A stretch of DNA of 64,000 nucleotides from NCBI GenBank assembly GCA_964019425.1, contig OZ025844.1, positions 310,001 to 374,000 on the forward strand, read 5' to 3'. Within the stretch, counting starts at the first letter, position 1. Every line of letters begins with the position of its first letter. Of this stretch, positions 11,514 to 22,234 are shown piece by piece. The position numbers and the translations under genes are program-made. The notes beneath the pieces are model-generated. The model was not told where the DNA came from and searched no databases. It saw only the letters and a program-made list of their open reading frames with translations. The stretch is from Flectonema sp. DT1601 (lineage: Eukaryota; Euglenozoa; Diplonemea; Diplonemida; Diplonemidae).

Positions 11514-12429
11514 AAAATAAAAAAGCGAAGGAGAAAAGAAAACTATTTCACCTTTGCACTTCTACTAAGAAAAACTCTTGTCCCCAAGAGAGAGATTGAG
11601 TGTGTACACAAATACTGCGATAACGACATGGAAACGCTATGGCGACAATCATCTACAAATTAAGGAAATAAATAAATAAATTTAAGAAAAACAAATTCTT
11701 GTCCACATGAAAAAGTGTGCACAACGAAAGTGACTTGCAAATGAATAACATAGTCGGGAGGTAATTTGACACTGTAAGTAAATACAAAACAACTTCTAAC
11801 TGGATGAAACTAAAATAAGGTTCAGCCAACCCAGTTGCCATGTAAAAAGGCCAGCAGTTGGTATCAATAAAATAGAGGGAGGGAAAACGAATCTCGTAAT
11901 TTTATTTTTTAGTCTTCGACTTTAAACGAAGAGATATAAAATAATTATTTTGGACAAATGTCTACTGGAGGGGTTCCATTCTTTTTTTTGATGCCCCCTC
12001 CGCATCAATCATAACAAACAATAGCCGGAGCTGTATTCCTTTCAAAGCTGGAGTGGTGGACAGTTGTTCAAGGCCGAATTATTCAGACTATGATACTCCA
12101 ACAAACTCTTTAAAGAAAAAACTTTCCAAGAGAAGCCTTGCTCATTCGTGAAAAACAATCAACCGTAGGAACCGTAGGAACCGTCGGTGAAGATACCGAA
12201 CTTACAATGCTTGCCTTGTGATTGTGTTCCTTTAATTGGAAAGACAGGTGGGGTGAAATGTTGACAATGTAAAAACAGTAACAACTTTAGGTATTAAAAA
12301 CATACTTGACTGGAAAAATATTTGTGGTTGTTAATCAAAGACAGGTGGGGAGTAAATTGATACTGCAATATCAACAGACAGGTGAGGGGAAGATAGACAA
12401 AAAACAGTTTATTCATAAAATAAAATGCT
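11514..12429. other. Spacer downstream of HRP-B
   Basis: No gene. It is near-identical to 8156-9046, with a small insertion of AT-rich sequence around 11875-11950. Confidence 0.55.
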
Positions 12430-13777
12430 TTACTCCAGAACTGGTTCGGCAACTTCACCGACGACAACCTCCTCAGTAGGCTTAACAACTGGGTCGAAGG
12501 CGAACCCCTCCTTTTGGATTTCTTCTTCAGAAACAGGGATCGCCTGCATTGGTGTGACTACTTTCTCGAGTTCTGTGGCTTTGACAGCCATAGATTTCTT
12601 GGTTCTTCTCTTCTTGCAACAGGTGCAGCACAACACCACACTAAGAGTCATGACAATTACCGCACCAACAATTGATATAATTAAAACAACCTTCGATCTG
12701 CCGTGGTGGTGGTGGTGATGACGGTGGTGTTCGCTGCGGTAGTGCTCTTCCTCACCGATGGCATTCATCACATCACCAGATTCCATCAGAGGCATAAGAT
12801 TAGCATTCTGAAGCATCTCAAGGAGGAGTTTAATGTCCGCAGGGGTCGGCAGGGATGCGACAACTACTTCAACAGCAACAATACTCTCTCCAGCTCCAGC
12901 CTGAAGCGCACCAGCTTTCCTTGGCTCAATACATCCAGCCTGCATTCTCAACTCTTCAGTTTCTGGACATCCATAAAGGCAGCTCTTAGCAGGACACGCG
13001 AACATAATTCTGATCTCCTGCAAGAAGTCGAACTTCGCAGCGACGGTGGCCGTAATCTCGTTCAACTTCTGAATGCTGGCACCGACAGCCTCAACAGGCT
13101 GACTGAACAATAATGGGAAGGAAATCGTCAGAGGGCTGTTTGTGTTGTTAGTAAAGGTGTGAAAGAAGAATTACAGAAACACTTTCTCTTCCTCGCCTTC
13201 CAATTAAATATTTCAGAACTCTATTTGCTTTTCATCTTTTCAGATAAATTAATAAATAATACATAACATACTCCTGATTGTCTTGTCCATCGAAGTCATC
13301 GTTGTCGTCGTGGTCGTTGTGATCGAACCCGTCATGGCGACGATCCTCGCCATCTCTCTTGTGGTGGTCATCATCATCGTGATCATCGCCATCACCATTG
13401 CGGTGGTGACGCCAGTTGTATCCCCAACGGTGGTGTCCACTTCCACTTCCACTTCCAGAGAACCATTCCTTTAAGTGCTCACTGAGGTCACTTCCATCAA
13501 ACCATTTGTCACCACTTGAAGAACTATCGTGATGTTTCCAATGATGACCAACTTGACTGTTGGAAGACTCGTGGTGTTGGTTGTTATCCCATGCGTCACC
13601 TCTGAAGTTCTCTCCATCACCGTGCTCCTTGTGATGTTCTCCCCATCCATCGTGACCGTCACCACCTTCCTTCCATCCTTCATGGTCACCGTGGTTTTCG
13701 TGATGACGCCCTTGACCCTCGTGACCGTGAGCCTGAACGGCAGCAATAGTTGCCGCAACAGCCAAAGTTGTCTTCAT
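12430..13777 (-). CDS. HRP-B: histidine-rich single-pass membrane protein, two exons
   Basis: Exon 1 is 13272-13777 and exon 2 is 12430-13135; the product is 403 residues. Exon 1 is almost identical to HRP-A, including signal peptide and His-rich ectodomain, with a short in-frame difference in the GDDHDDDDHHKRDG stretch. Exon 2 has the four-cysteine module (CPAKSCLYGC then AGC), a His run before the membrane span and the same tail as HRP-A. Downstream of the module it carries AGALQAGAGESIVAVEVVVA, the form shared by copies C, D and E; copy A departs from it. The intron is 136 nt, GTATGT...AAACAG, in the same phase as in HRP-A. Function unknown. Confidence 0.8.
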
Positions 13778-13856
13778 GTTTATGGATTTGTTTGCTTTTG
13801 AGGGAAATTGAGGTTTTCACTTTTAAGTAATTCCGCCTTACTTTGAACTCTCTGTT

Positions 13857-13964
13857 GTAGTGAAGATTATTAATGTTCTCACAACAACATAGTTCTCCTC
13901 ATCGAAGATGTCTGAAGTGATTGGTTCTTATTTTTTGGTAAACTGTTCAGAGAAGTAATATTTA
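13857..13964 (-). pseudogene. Relic of the NTF2-like gene (copy 2)
   Basis: Same two fragments and the same deletion as at 10468-10575, so the loss came before the last duplication. Confidence 0.75.
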
Positions 13965-14019
13965 TAACACACAAAGAATCAAAATCATAAAAAGAAAAAA
14001 ACTGCGTCGAATTTAACGT

Positions 14020-14456
14020 CACCTATCCAAGTCACCTCAAAGTGTCCCCATCCAAGTCACCTCAAAGTGTCCCCATCCAAGTCACCTCAAAGTGTCCCCA
14101 TCCAAGTCACCTCAAAGTGTCCCCATCCAAGTCACCTCAAAGTGTCCCCATCCAAGTCACCTCAAAGTGTCCCCATCCAAGTCACCTCAAAGTGTCCCCA
14201 TCCAAGTCACCTCAAAGTGTCCCCATCCAAGTCACCTCAAAGTGTCCCCATCCAAGTCACCTCAAAGTGTCCCCATCCAAGTCACCTCAAAGTGTCCCCA
14301 TCCAAGTCACCTCAAAGTGTCCCCATCCAAGTCACCTCAAAGTGTCCCCATCCAAGTCACCTCAAAGTGTCCCCATCCAAGTCACCTCAAAGTGTCCCCA
14401 TCCAAGTCACCTCAAAGTGTCCCCATCCAAGTCACCTCAAAGTGTCCCCATCCAAC
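14020..14456. repeat. 25-bp minisatellite, about 17 units
   Basis: Same unit and same flanks as the array at 10631-10916, with about six more copies and essentially no variation between units. Such uniformity suggests active slippage or unequal exchange. Its position is about 240-680 bases upstream of the HRP-B start. Confidence 0.95.
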
Positions 14457-14796
14457 AGATGTAAAACATCCGTAGGATGCGTGTTAGAAACAGTTAGCAC
14501 TTTTTTGGCTTTGCTTGTTTCTCCCCGTCCTGCTCTCTTACACAGTTCCAAGTGTTTTCGTATTGCAAGAAGAACTGTTACAAAAAAGACGATAAAATGT
14601 AAGAGCCAGTGACATGAATTACCAGAGGGGAAACTTGCAATGACAAGTGAACATAATTCGTATTTTAAAAAAGAGGAAAAGAGGAAGGTGGAGGTAAGAA
14701 GATGGCAACAGCTGAATCGAAACCCAGTTCAGTTGTTGTTGATTTAAAAAACATCAAACTTTTTCTTCACGCGAAGAAAAAGAATTAAAAGAAAAT

Positions 14797-15052
14797 GGGG
14801 AAAACCCTCCATTCCACAAAAAGTTTCCGAAACCGCCAAGTGAACACAAATCTCATTGTGGAGAAGCAACTCACACCCTAAGAGGAAGAATTGCTGAGGC
14901 GTTTCGTTGCTTAGATCCTCTACAATGAAATACATCTCACGTAGTTTCGTAGTCTTGTTGGATTCCGGTGATACAAAACACACAAGGAAACCTATCGTTG
15001 TACGAAGTTAATGGTTTCAGAAACCTTTGTGTTGCGGATTAGTCGTTTTCCC
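14797..15052. mobile_element. Short inverted-repeat element, family 1 (256 bp), third tandem copy
   Basis: Tips as in the copy at 11258. The flanks here, AAAGAAAAT on the left and AAAGAAACG on the right, still look like a decayed 9-bp target-site duplication. Confidence 0.65.
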
Positions 15053-15773
15053 AAAGAAACGGGGTCGGAGGAACAAGGTATTTCACCTTTCTACTTCTAC
15101 AAATAAAATAAACGAGAGAATGAAATTGAGTGTGTACACAAATACTTCGTTATCGAATCATCTGCAAATAAAAAAACAAACACAGAACTCTGGTCCACAT
15201 AGGAAATTGTGCACAACGACAGTGACCCAGGAACATGGCTTCAAAGAGTCAGAAGCCTGCTAAAATGGAACATAATCGGAGAAAAAAGAATTTCGCAATC
15301 CCTTTTTTATCCCTTTTTTATTTGTTGATGTTCCCCCCGCTGCGGCATGTTGAGCGAATTTTAAAAAGAAAACAGGAGAGAGAGAAACCTGGGGGAGATT
15401 ATAATTATTTTGGACAAATGTCTACTGGAGGGGGGGTTCCAATCTTTTTTTTTGATTCCCCCTCCGCATCAATCATAACAAACAATAGCCGGAGCTGTAT
15501 TCCTTTCAAAGCTGGAGTGGTGGACAGTTGTTCAGTGCCGAAATAATCAGACAGTGATACTCCAACAAACTCTTTAAAGAAAAAACTTTCCAAGAGAAGC
15601 CTTGCTCATTCGTGAAAAACAATCAACCGTAGGAACCGTTGAGTTGAAGATACCGAACTTACAATGCTTGCCTTGTGATTGTGTTCCTTTAATTGGAGAC
15701 AGGTGGGGTAAATTGAAACTCTATTATCAATAGACAGGCGAGGGGGGGATAGACAAAAAAACTTATAAACGTT
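15053..15773. other. Spacer downstream of HRP-C
   Basis: No gene seen. Parts match the spacers after HRP-A and HRP-B, for example around 15410-15690; other parts are unique. Confidence 0.5.
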
Positions 15774-17843
15774 TTACTCCTGAACTGGTTCGGCAACTTC
15801 ACCGACGACAACCTCCTCAGTAGGCTTAACAACTGGGTCGAAGGCGAACCCCTCCTTTTGGATTTCTTCTTCAGAAACAGGGATCGCCTGCATTGGTGTG
15901 ACTACTTTCTCGAGTTCTGTGACACAGCTAGTTTTGGCAGCCTTGGTTCTCTTTGCTTTTCTCTTCTTGCAACAGGTGCAGCACAACACCACACTAAGAA
16001 TGATGATACTGACCAACCCAACAATCAATAAAATACAAACAACCTTCGATCTGCCGTGGTGGTGATGATGACGGTGTTCGTTGTGGTAGTGCTCTTCCTC
16101 AGCGATGATATCCATCACATCACCAGATTCCATCAGAGGCATAAGATTAGCATTCTGAAGCATCTCAAGGAGGAGTTTAATGTCCGCAGGGGTCGGCATG
16201 GACGCGACAACCACTTCAACAGCAACAATACTCTCTCCAGCTCCAGCCTGAAGCGCACCAGCTTTCCTTGGCTCAATACATCCAGCCTGCATTCTCAACT
16301 CTTCAGTTTCTGGACATCCATAAAGGCAGCTCTTAGCAGGACACGCGAACATAATTCTGATCTCCTGCAAGAAGTCGAACTTCGCAGCGACGGTGGCCGT
16401 AATCTCGTTCAACTTCTGAATGCTGGCACCGACAACCTCAACAGGCTGATTCAACAATACTGGGAAGGAAAACGTCAGAGGGCTGTTTGTGTTATTAGTA
16501 AAGGTGTGAAAGAAAAACTACAAAAACGCTATCGCTTCTTGCCTTCCATTATTTCATAAAATTATCGATTAATAAATTAAATAAAGAGATTTACGCTATT
16601 GAGGCAATTTCGCTGTCACCAGATAGAACTTTACCCGAAATTTGGACCCATAGGGGCACAGTTAGGCCAGAGCTGCAGCTCACACAGGTTCGGTATGTAT
16701 TTTGGACATAAGCCAAAAAAATTTAAACGCTGGGAATTGGCGGACGCAAGCCCCCACTCTTCCTAGCTTGGTAAGCTCACAAACAAAAAATCCGCCGCAA
16801 GCCAAAGTAATGGGTCAAGTTCGAGTCCTAGTGGAGAACTTCTTTTTGCAGGGGTTGGCGATTTCACAAACTATTTTTGTAGAATTAGAGGTTTTAAAAG
16901 ATTTAACCAAAAACCCTGGACTTTTTTACTGTACGGCGAAAATGAAATTATAGAACTCCAATTGCGAAAACTTCTAATATATGACATACCCCAGACCGTC
17001 TTGTCCATTGAAGCCATCGTGTCCATAGTTATCACCATCCTTGTTGTGGTAGTTATCACCATCCTTGTTGTGGTAGTAGTCACCATCCTTGTTGTGGTAG
17101 TTATCACCATCCTTGTTGTGGTAGTTATCACCATCCTTGTTGTGGTAGTTATCAACATCCTTGTTGTGGTAGTTATCACCATCCTTGTTGTGGTAGTTAT
17201 CACCATCCTTGTTGTGGTAGTTATCAACATCCTTGTTGTGGTAGTTATCACCATCCTTGTTGTGGTAGTTATCACCATCCTTGTTGTGGTAGTTATCACC
17301 ATCCTTGTTGTGGTAGTTATCACCATCCTTGTTGTGGTAGTTATCACCATCCTTGTTGTGGTAGTTATCACCATCCTTGTTGTGGTAGTAGTCACCATCC
17401 TTGTTGTGGTAGTTATCACCATCCTTGTTGTGGTAGTAATCGCCATCCTTGTTGTGGTAGTTATCACCATCCTTGTTGTGGTAGTAATCGCCATCGCCAT
17501 CGCCATCGTGGCGGTGACGCCAGTTGTGTCCCCAACGGTGGTGTCCAGTTCCACTTCCAGAGAACCATTCCTTTAAGTGCTCACTGAGGTCACTTCCATC
17601 AAACCATTTGTGACCACTTGAAGAACTATCGTGATGTTTCCAATGATGACCAACTTGACTGTTGGAAGACTCGTGGTGTTGGTTGTTATCCCATGCGTCA
17701 CCTCTGAAATTCTCTCCGTCACCGTGCTCCTTGTGATGTTCTCCCCATCCATCGTGACCGTCACCACCTTCCTTCCATTGTCCCTCGTGACCGCGAGCCT
17801 GAACGGCAGCAATAGTTGCCGCAACAGCCAAAGTTGTCTTCAT
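15774..17843 (-). CDS. HRP-C: histidine-rich membrane protein with an octapeptide array, two exons
   Basis: Exon 1 is 16990-17843 and exon 2 is 15774-16482; the product is about 520 residues. Signal peptide and early ectodomain match HRP-A and B, with a shortened His stretch after the signal peptide. After HHRWGHNWRHRHDGDGDGD comes an array of about 20 copies of the octapeptide GDNYHNKD (some GDYYHNKD or VDNYHNKD), encoded by a 24-bp minisatellite. Each unit offers one His and two to three Asp/Asn ligands. Exon 2 carries the usual four-cysteine module, His run, membrane span and tail. The intron is 507 nt, against 136 in A and B, because it contains a relic of a mobile element. Donor and acceptor (GTATGT, AAACAG) and phase are unchanged. 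Confidence 0.8.
16610..16899. mobile_element. Relic of the 807-2030 element family inside the HRP-C intron
   Basis: The stretch shares TACCCGAAAT and CACACAGGTTCGGT phrases with the core of the 807-2030 element. It ends with GATTTCACAAACTATTTTTG then TAGAATTAGAGG, a decayed copy of that element's right arm. It lies wholly within the HRP-C intron and is absent from the introns of the other tandem copies. Confidence 0.55.
17028..17490. repeat. In-frame 24-bp minisatellite of HRP-C
   Basis: About 19-20 head-to-tail copies of a 24-base unit (CACCATCCTTGTTGTGG plus a variable TAGTTAT or TAGTAGT end) encode the octapeptide array of HRP-C on the minus strand. The period keeps the frame, so copy number can change freely. 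Confidence 0.95.
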
Positions 17844-18436
17844 GTTTATGGACTTGTTTGCTTTTGCGAAAATAAATAATAATTACCAGCCTACCTACTG
17901 TTCTTCACCAGCAGTAAGGAAATGTTGCTTAAAATTTGTTTTTTAAGGAGAGGAAGTAAGCAATCCCCAACACTGAGATAAACTAAAAGGGCAAACAGTT
18001 TTGCACGAGGTACTCAACCACCCCTCAGACAAAGAGTTGGGAAAGACGGCTTGGCAAGTAGTGGAAGATAGTTGTAGATATTTTTGAATTTTTTTTATTG
18101 TATTGAATTGTATTTTTTTTTTATTTTTTTTGTCGCGATTACTAAAAAACAGAAAACAAGAGATCAACAACGCAACAAAATAATTCGAAGAAGAAAAAAA
18201 AAAAAAGAAATTTCTTCCTCCCCTCCTTATATCGTCCAGGAACTCAATAAGTAAGTTGAGAGACGTCAAAGTTGATAAAGAGATCAACAAATAATTTTCA
18301 TATAAACAAATCGCATAATAGTCCGTTGAAACAGCTTTTAATTTTTTAAAATATAAAACACACCAAAAAGACAGGGTAGATAGCATTCTCGAACAGGGTG
18401 GAAGATCAAAGAATCAAAATTAAAAGACATCATGCT
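17844..18436. other. Spacer between HRP-D and HRP-C
   Basis: No gene. AT-rich, with a T run near 18110-18130 and an A run near 18190. Just upstream of HRP-C is the acceptor-like TTATTTATTTTCGCAAAAG, probably its trans-splice site. Confidence 0.5.
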
Positions 18437-19765
18437 CTATATTTGAGCTGGTTCGGTAACTTCACCGACGACAACCTCCTCAGTAGGCTTAACTACCGGG
18501 TCGAATACGAATGATCCCTTGAGCATTACTTCCTCAGAAACAGGGATCGATTCTTCACTTTCACAGCCCTTCTCGAGGTCTGCCTTGGATGCGGCTTCGG
18601 CCTCAGCTTTGGCCTTCATGGCTCTCTTTGCTCTTCTCTTCTTGCAACAGGTGCAGCCCAGTAACACTACGACTGTTAGAATGCAAGCAATCTTAAAGTA
18701 ACAGTGGTGCTGGTGACGGTGATGGTATCCATGGTAGTTGTTTTCTTCTTCTTCAACGATGATACTCATCACATCTGTTGGTTCCATCAGAGGCATAAGA
18801 TTAGCATTCTGAAGCATCTCAAGGAGGAGTTTAATGTCCGCAGGGGTCGGCATGGACGCGACAACCACTTCAACAGCAACAATACTCTCTCCAGCTCCAG
18901 CCTGAAGCACACCAGCTTTCCTTGGCTCAATACATCCAGCCTGCATTCTCAACTCTTCAGTTTCTGGACATCCATAAAGGCAGCTCTTAGCAGGACACGC
19001 GAACATAATTCTGATCTCCTGCAAGAAGTCGAACTTCGCAGCGACGGTGGCCGTAATCTCGTTCAACTTCTGAATGCTGGCACCGACAGCCTCAACAGGC
19101 TGACTGAATAATACTGGGAAGGAAAACGTCAGAGGGCTGTTTGTTGGTTATTTCATTCAATTGGAAATTTTATTACTTCTGACCGATCTCATTGTCACAT
19201 CGTCGCCGTCTAATAAAATAAAACAAAACAATACAAACCCTTCATTCTGGAATATGTTTTCTTTACTGTGGTGGTAGAACCTATTGCGGCGACGACCTCC
19301 ATCTCTGCGATTTCTGTTGTGGTGGTCATCACCAAAGTGGTGGAATCTGTTGTGGCGACGACCTCCATCTCTGCGATTTCTGTTGTGGTGGTCATCACCA
19401 AAGTGGTGGAATCTGTTGTGGCGACGACCTCCATCTCTGCGGTGTCTGTTGTGGTGGTCATCATCATCGTGATCATCGCCATCGTGGTGGTGGTGACGCC
19501 AGTTGTGTACCCAACGGTGGTGTCCACTTCCACTTCCAGAGAACCATTTCTTGAAGTGTTCACTGAGGTCACTTCCATCAAAGTGACTGTCGGTAAAATC
19601 AGCATCGTGGTCATCATTACAAGGCTTTCCTCCGTTGTTAGACTTTGGTTTAGGTTCACCCTCAGTCACACTGTTGTCTTTCTCCACAATTTCCGGGTGA
19701 GGTGGCTTGCTTTCTTGGGACTGGACAGCTGCCAAAATTGACACAACAACTAAAACCTTCTTCAT
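18437..19765 (-). CDS. HRP-D: histidine/arginine-rich single-pass membrane protein, two exons
   Basis: Exon 1 is 19239-19765 and exon 2 is 18437-19136; the product is 408 residues. The signal peptide is MKKVLVVVSILAAVQS. The ectodomain differs from A-C: a Pro/Glu/Lys stretch, the shared FDGSDLSEHFKKWFSGSG phrase, then three tandem copies of a 22-residue His/Arg-rich unit (with RRDGGRRHNRFHHFG). The intron is 102 nt, GTTTGT...AAACAG, in the same phase as the others. Exon 2 has the CPAKSCLYGC/AGC module, a shorter His run, a shorter membrane span and a more Ala/Glu-rich tail, ending TEPAQI. The start is preceded by CATTTCTCCTCCAG, a convincing acceptor. D and E form a second subfamily. Function unknown. 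Confidence 0.8.
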
Positions 19766-20595
19766 ATTTATTTTCGCTTAACTGGAGGAGAAATGATTTC
19801 ACTGAGAACATTAACGAAGTGTAGTTCTGTTTATCAAAATCCTTTCTCTAATATCTCAACATTGTTTCTCTGACTTACTGTAAGAAAGAACAAGAGAACA
19901 CCATCTACCAACTTCTCATTAATAAAATAGCAAACACTAAGCAATCCAAGTAAGTCGAAAAGGTTGGTAATTGACTTCGTTATATTCGGGTGTGACGACC
20001 GAATAACGACGCAGATTATAGTCATCAGTGCATTTTTTTTTTTTTTTTTTTTTTCTTTCTTTTCTACTATTCCGAAGAATGTACTTTACCATTTCGAGCA
20101 AACTATAACTATTTCAAGGAAAGCTATCGAGGAGAGAGTATTTAAAAAAAAAATATTATTCCCTTTTGGCGCTATCAAAGAGAAGCAAAAGAGGAAGGTA
20201 GGTAGTGGAAGTAGACCCAAGTGGAAGATTTAAATGGATAAGAAAAAAGACAACAACAACAATCCTGACAAAGGAACTGAAGAGGTTGAAAGAAATAGAT
20301 TACTTCATTTCCTTTTTTTTTTTTTTTTTTCCATCTCCGAAATGTTTTGGTACATAACTCTTTTTATCGAAGTTTCGTTAATTAGAGTTTTTGTTTTTTT
20401 TTTATTTTCGTTTCAACGTCAAAGGTGGATAGGTAGTACTAAAAGATGTCAAAAGCCGATAAACGATCAACTTATGATCTTCTTACCAAATGTTATCAAA
20501 AGAGAGAGAACAGTTATTTTATACACAAAAACTAAAGAAGACAGGGCAGATAGCAAAAAAAAAAAAGAGGGGATTCAAAAAAAAGGTATTATGCT
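19766..20595. other. Spacer between HRP-E and HRP-D
   Basis: No gene seen. It has T runs near 20033-20055, 20307-20330 and 20393-20403. Short open frames on the plus strand lack protein-like content. Confidence 0.55.
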
Positions 20596-22002
20596 CTATT
20601 CTTGAGCTGGTTCGGTAACTTCACCGACGACAACCTCCTCAGTAGGCTTAACTACCGGGTCGAACACGAATGATCCCTTGAGCATTACTTCCTCAGAAAC
20701 AGGGATCGATTCTTCACTTTCACAGCCCTTCTCGAGGTCTGCCTTGGATGCGGCTTCGGCCTCAGCTTTGGCCTTCATGGCTCTCTTTGCTCTTCTCTTC
20801 CTGCGACAGGTGCAGCACAACATTACACTGAGAGTGATGATAGTGACCAACCCAACAAGTGATAAAATACAAGCAATCCTCGATCTGCGGTGATGGTGAC
20901 GGTGATGGTATCCATGGTAGTTGTTTTCTTCTTCCTCAACGATGATACTCATCACATCTGTTGGTTCCATCAGAGGCATAAGATTAGCATTCTGAAGCAT
21001 CTGATGGAGGAGTTTAATGTCCGCAGGGGTCGGCATGGACACGAGAACCACTTCAACAGCAACAATACTCTCTCCAGCTCCAGCCTGAAGCGCACCAGCT
21101 TTCCTTGGCTCAATACATCCAGCCTGCATTCTCAACTCTTCAGTTTCTGGACATCCATTCAGGCAGCTCTTAGCAGGACACGCGAACATAATTCTGATCT
21201 CCTGCAAGAAGTCGAACTGCACAGCGACGGTGGCCGTAATCTCGTTCAACTTCTGAATGCTGGCACCGACAGCCTCAACAGGCTGACTGAATAATACTGG
21301 GAAGGAAAACGTCAGAGGGCTGTTTGTTGATTATTTCATTCAATTGGAAATTTTGTTCTTCTGACCGATCTCATTGTCACATCGTCGCCGTCTAATAAAA
21401 TAAAATAAAAACAATACAAACCCTTCATTCTGGAATATGTCCTCTCTACTGTGGTGGAATCTATTGTGGCGACGACCTCCATCTCTGTGGTGTCTGCTGT
21501 GGTGGTCATCATCATCGTGATCATCGCCATCGTGGTGGTGGTGACGCCAGTTGTGTCCCCAACGGTGGTGGCCACTTCCACTTCCAGAGAACCATCTTTT
21601 GTAGTGCTCACCGAAGTCACTCCCATCAAAGTGATGACTCCAGTGGTGACCAACTTGACTGCCCGAAGAATCATCGTCGTGATGACGGTGGTGTCTTCCC
21701 CATTTTCGTTGCCATCTGGATTCCTGAACCTCACCGTTGCTGTTTTCAGCCACATTGCTACCGTCTAGCTGTGGTGGAGCCACACCGCCTTCACGGCGTT
21801 CTTCACGGCGCTCACGGCGTTCTTCACGGCGCTCCTCACGACGCTCGCGGCGGTGCTCACGGCGATCTTCACGACGTTCGTGGCGGTGTTCACGACGCTC
21901 ATGGCGTTCTTCATGACGCGTCTGAACACTGTCAGGTTTCTCTTGAGTGTCCTGAGCCTGAACAGCAACCAGCACTGCTGCAATGGCTAAAGTCTTGTTC
22001 AT
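20596..22002 (-). CDS. HRP-E: histidine/arginine/glutamate-rich membrane protein, two exons
   Basis: Exon 1 is 21422-22002 and exon 2 is 20596-21319; the product is 434 residues. The signal peptide is MNKTLAIAAVLVAVQA. It is followed by a highly charged stretch of Arg/Glu repeats (RREDRREHRRERREERREER), which no other copy has, then the His-rich part with FDGSDFGEHYKRWFSGSG. The intron resembles that of HRP-D (GTTTGT...AAACAG). Exon 2 has CPAKSCLNGC/AGC, a short His/Arg run, a full membrane span (ACILSLVGLVTIITLSVMLC) and a tail nearly identical to HRP-D. It is the first copy of the array in transcription order. Function unknown. Confidence 0.8.
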
Positions 22003-22234
22003 GTTGAAGCCTTTGTTTGCCTGATAATAATTATGTGTAATAAAGACTTTAAATTATTTTCTCAACGAAGTCTAATGAACGTGCCTGACGTCTGACCTGA
22101 GGAGAGAACGAAGATGTAACCAACACACGAACAAAATAAGAATAAAGTTACTACTACAATACAATAAATACTACTAACTAATACTAAAGAAGATGAGATA
22201 CAAGACAATAACAAGTAAAGACACGATAATCATC

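Larger units (their letters stand above)
11101..14639. repeat. Segmental tandem duplication, unit 2
   Basis: About 3.54 kb, aligned with unit 1 throughout. It differs mainly by six more minisatellite copies and a longer inverted-repeat element. It carries HRP-B. Near identity of non-coding parts argues for a recent duplication or gene conversion. Confidence 0.85.
13778..14796. other. Spacer upstream of HRP-B: gene relic and minisatellite
   Basis: Matches 10389-11257, containing the second NTF2-gene relic (13857-13964) and the longer 25-bp array. No intact gene. Confidence 0.7.
14640..17880. repeat. Segmental tandem duplication, unit 3 (diverged)
   Basis: It starts with the same GACAAGTGAACATAATTCG join as units 1 and 2 and follows them through the inverted-repeat element and HRP-C. 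Its intron and ectodomain have changed, and there is no minisatellite upstream of HRP-C. Confidence 0.7.

Noticed and set aside
10653-14612. Plus-strand open frames over the minisatellites encoding a 25-residue repeat (MSPSKSPQSVPIQ...)
   Set aside because: The 25-bp unit keeps all three frames open by arithmetic. There is no acceptor before the ATGs, and every other gene is on the minus strand.
16962-17576. Plus-strand and other-frame open frames across the HRP-C array (Ile/Val/Thr repeats)
   Set aside because: They are shadows of the His-rich coding frame on the minus strand, which has the signal peptide, splice sites and paralogues.
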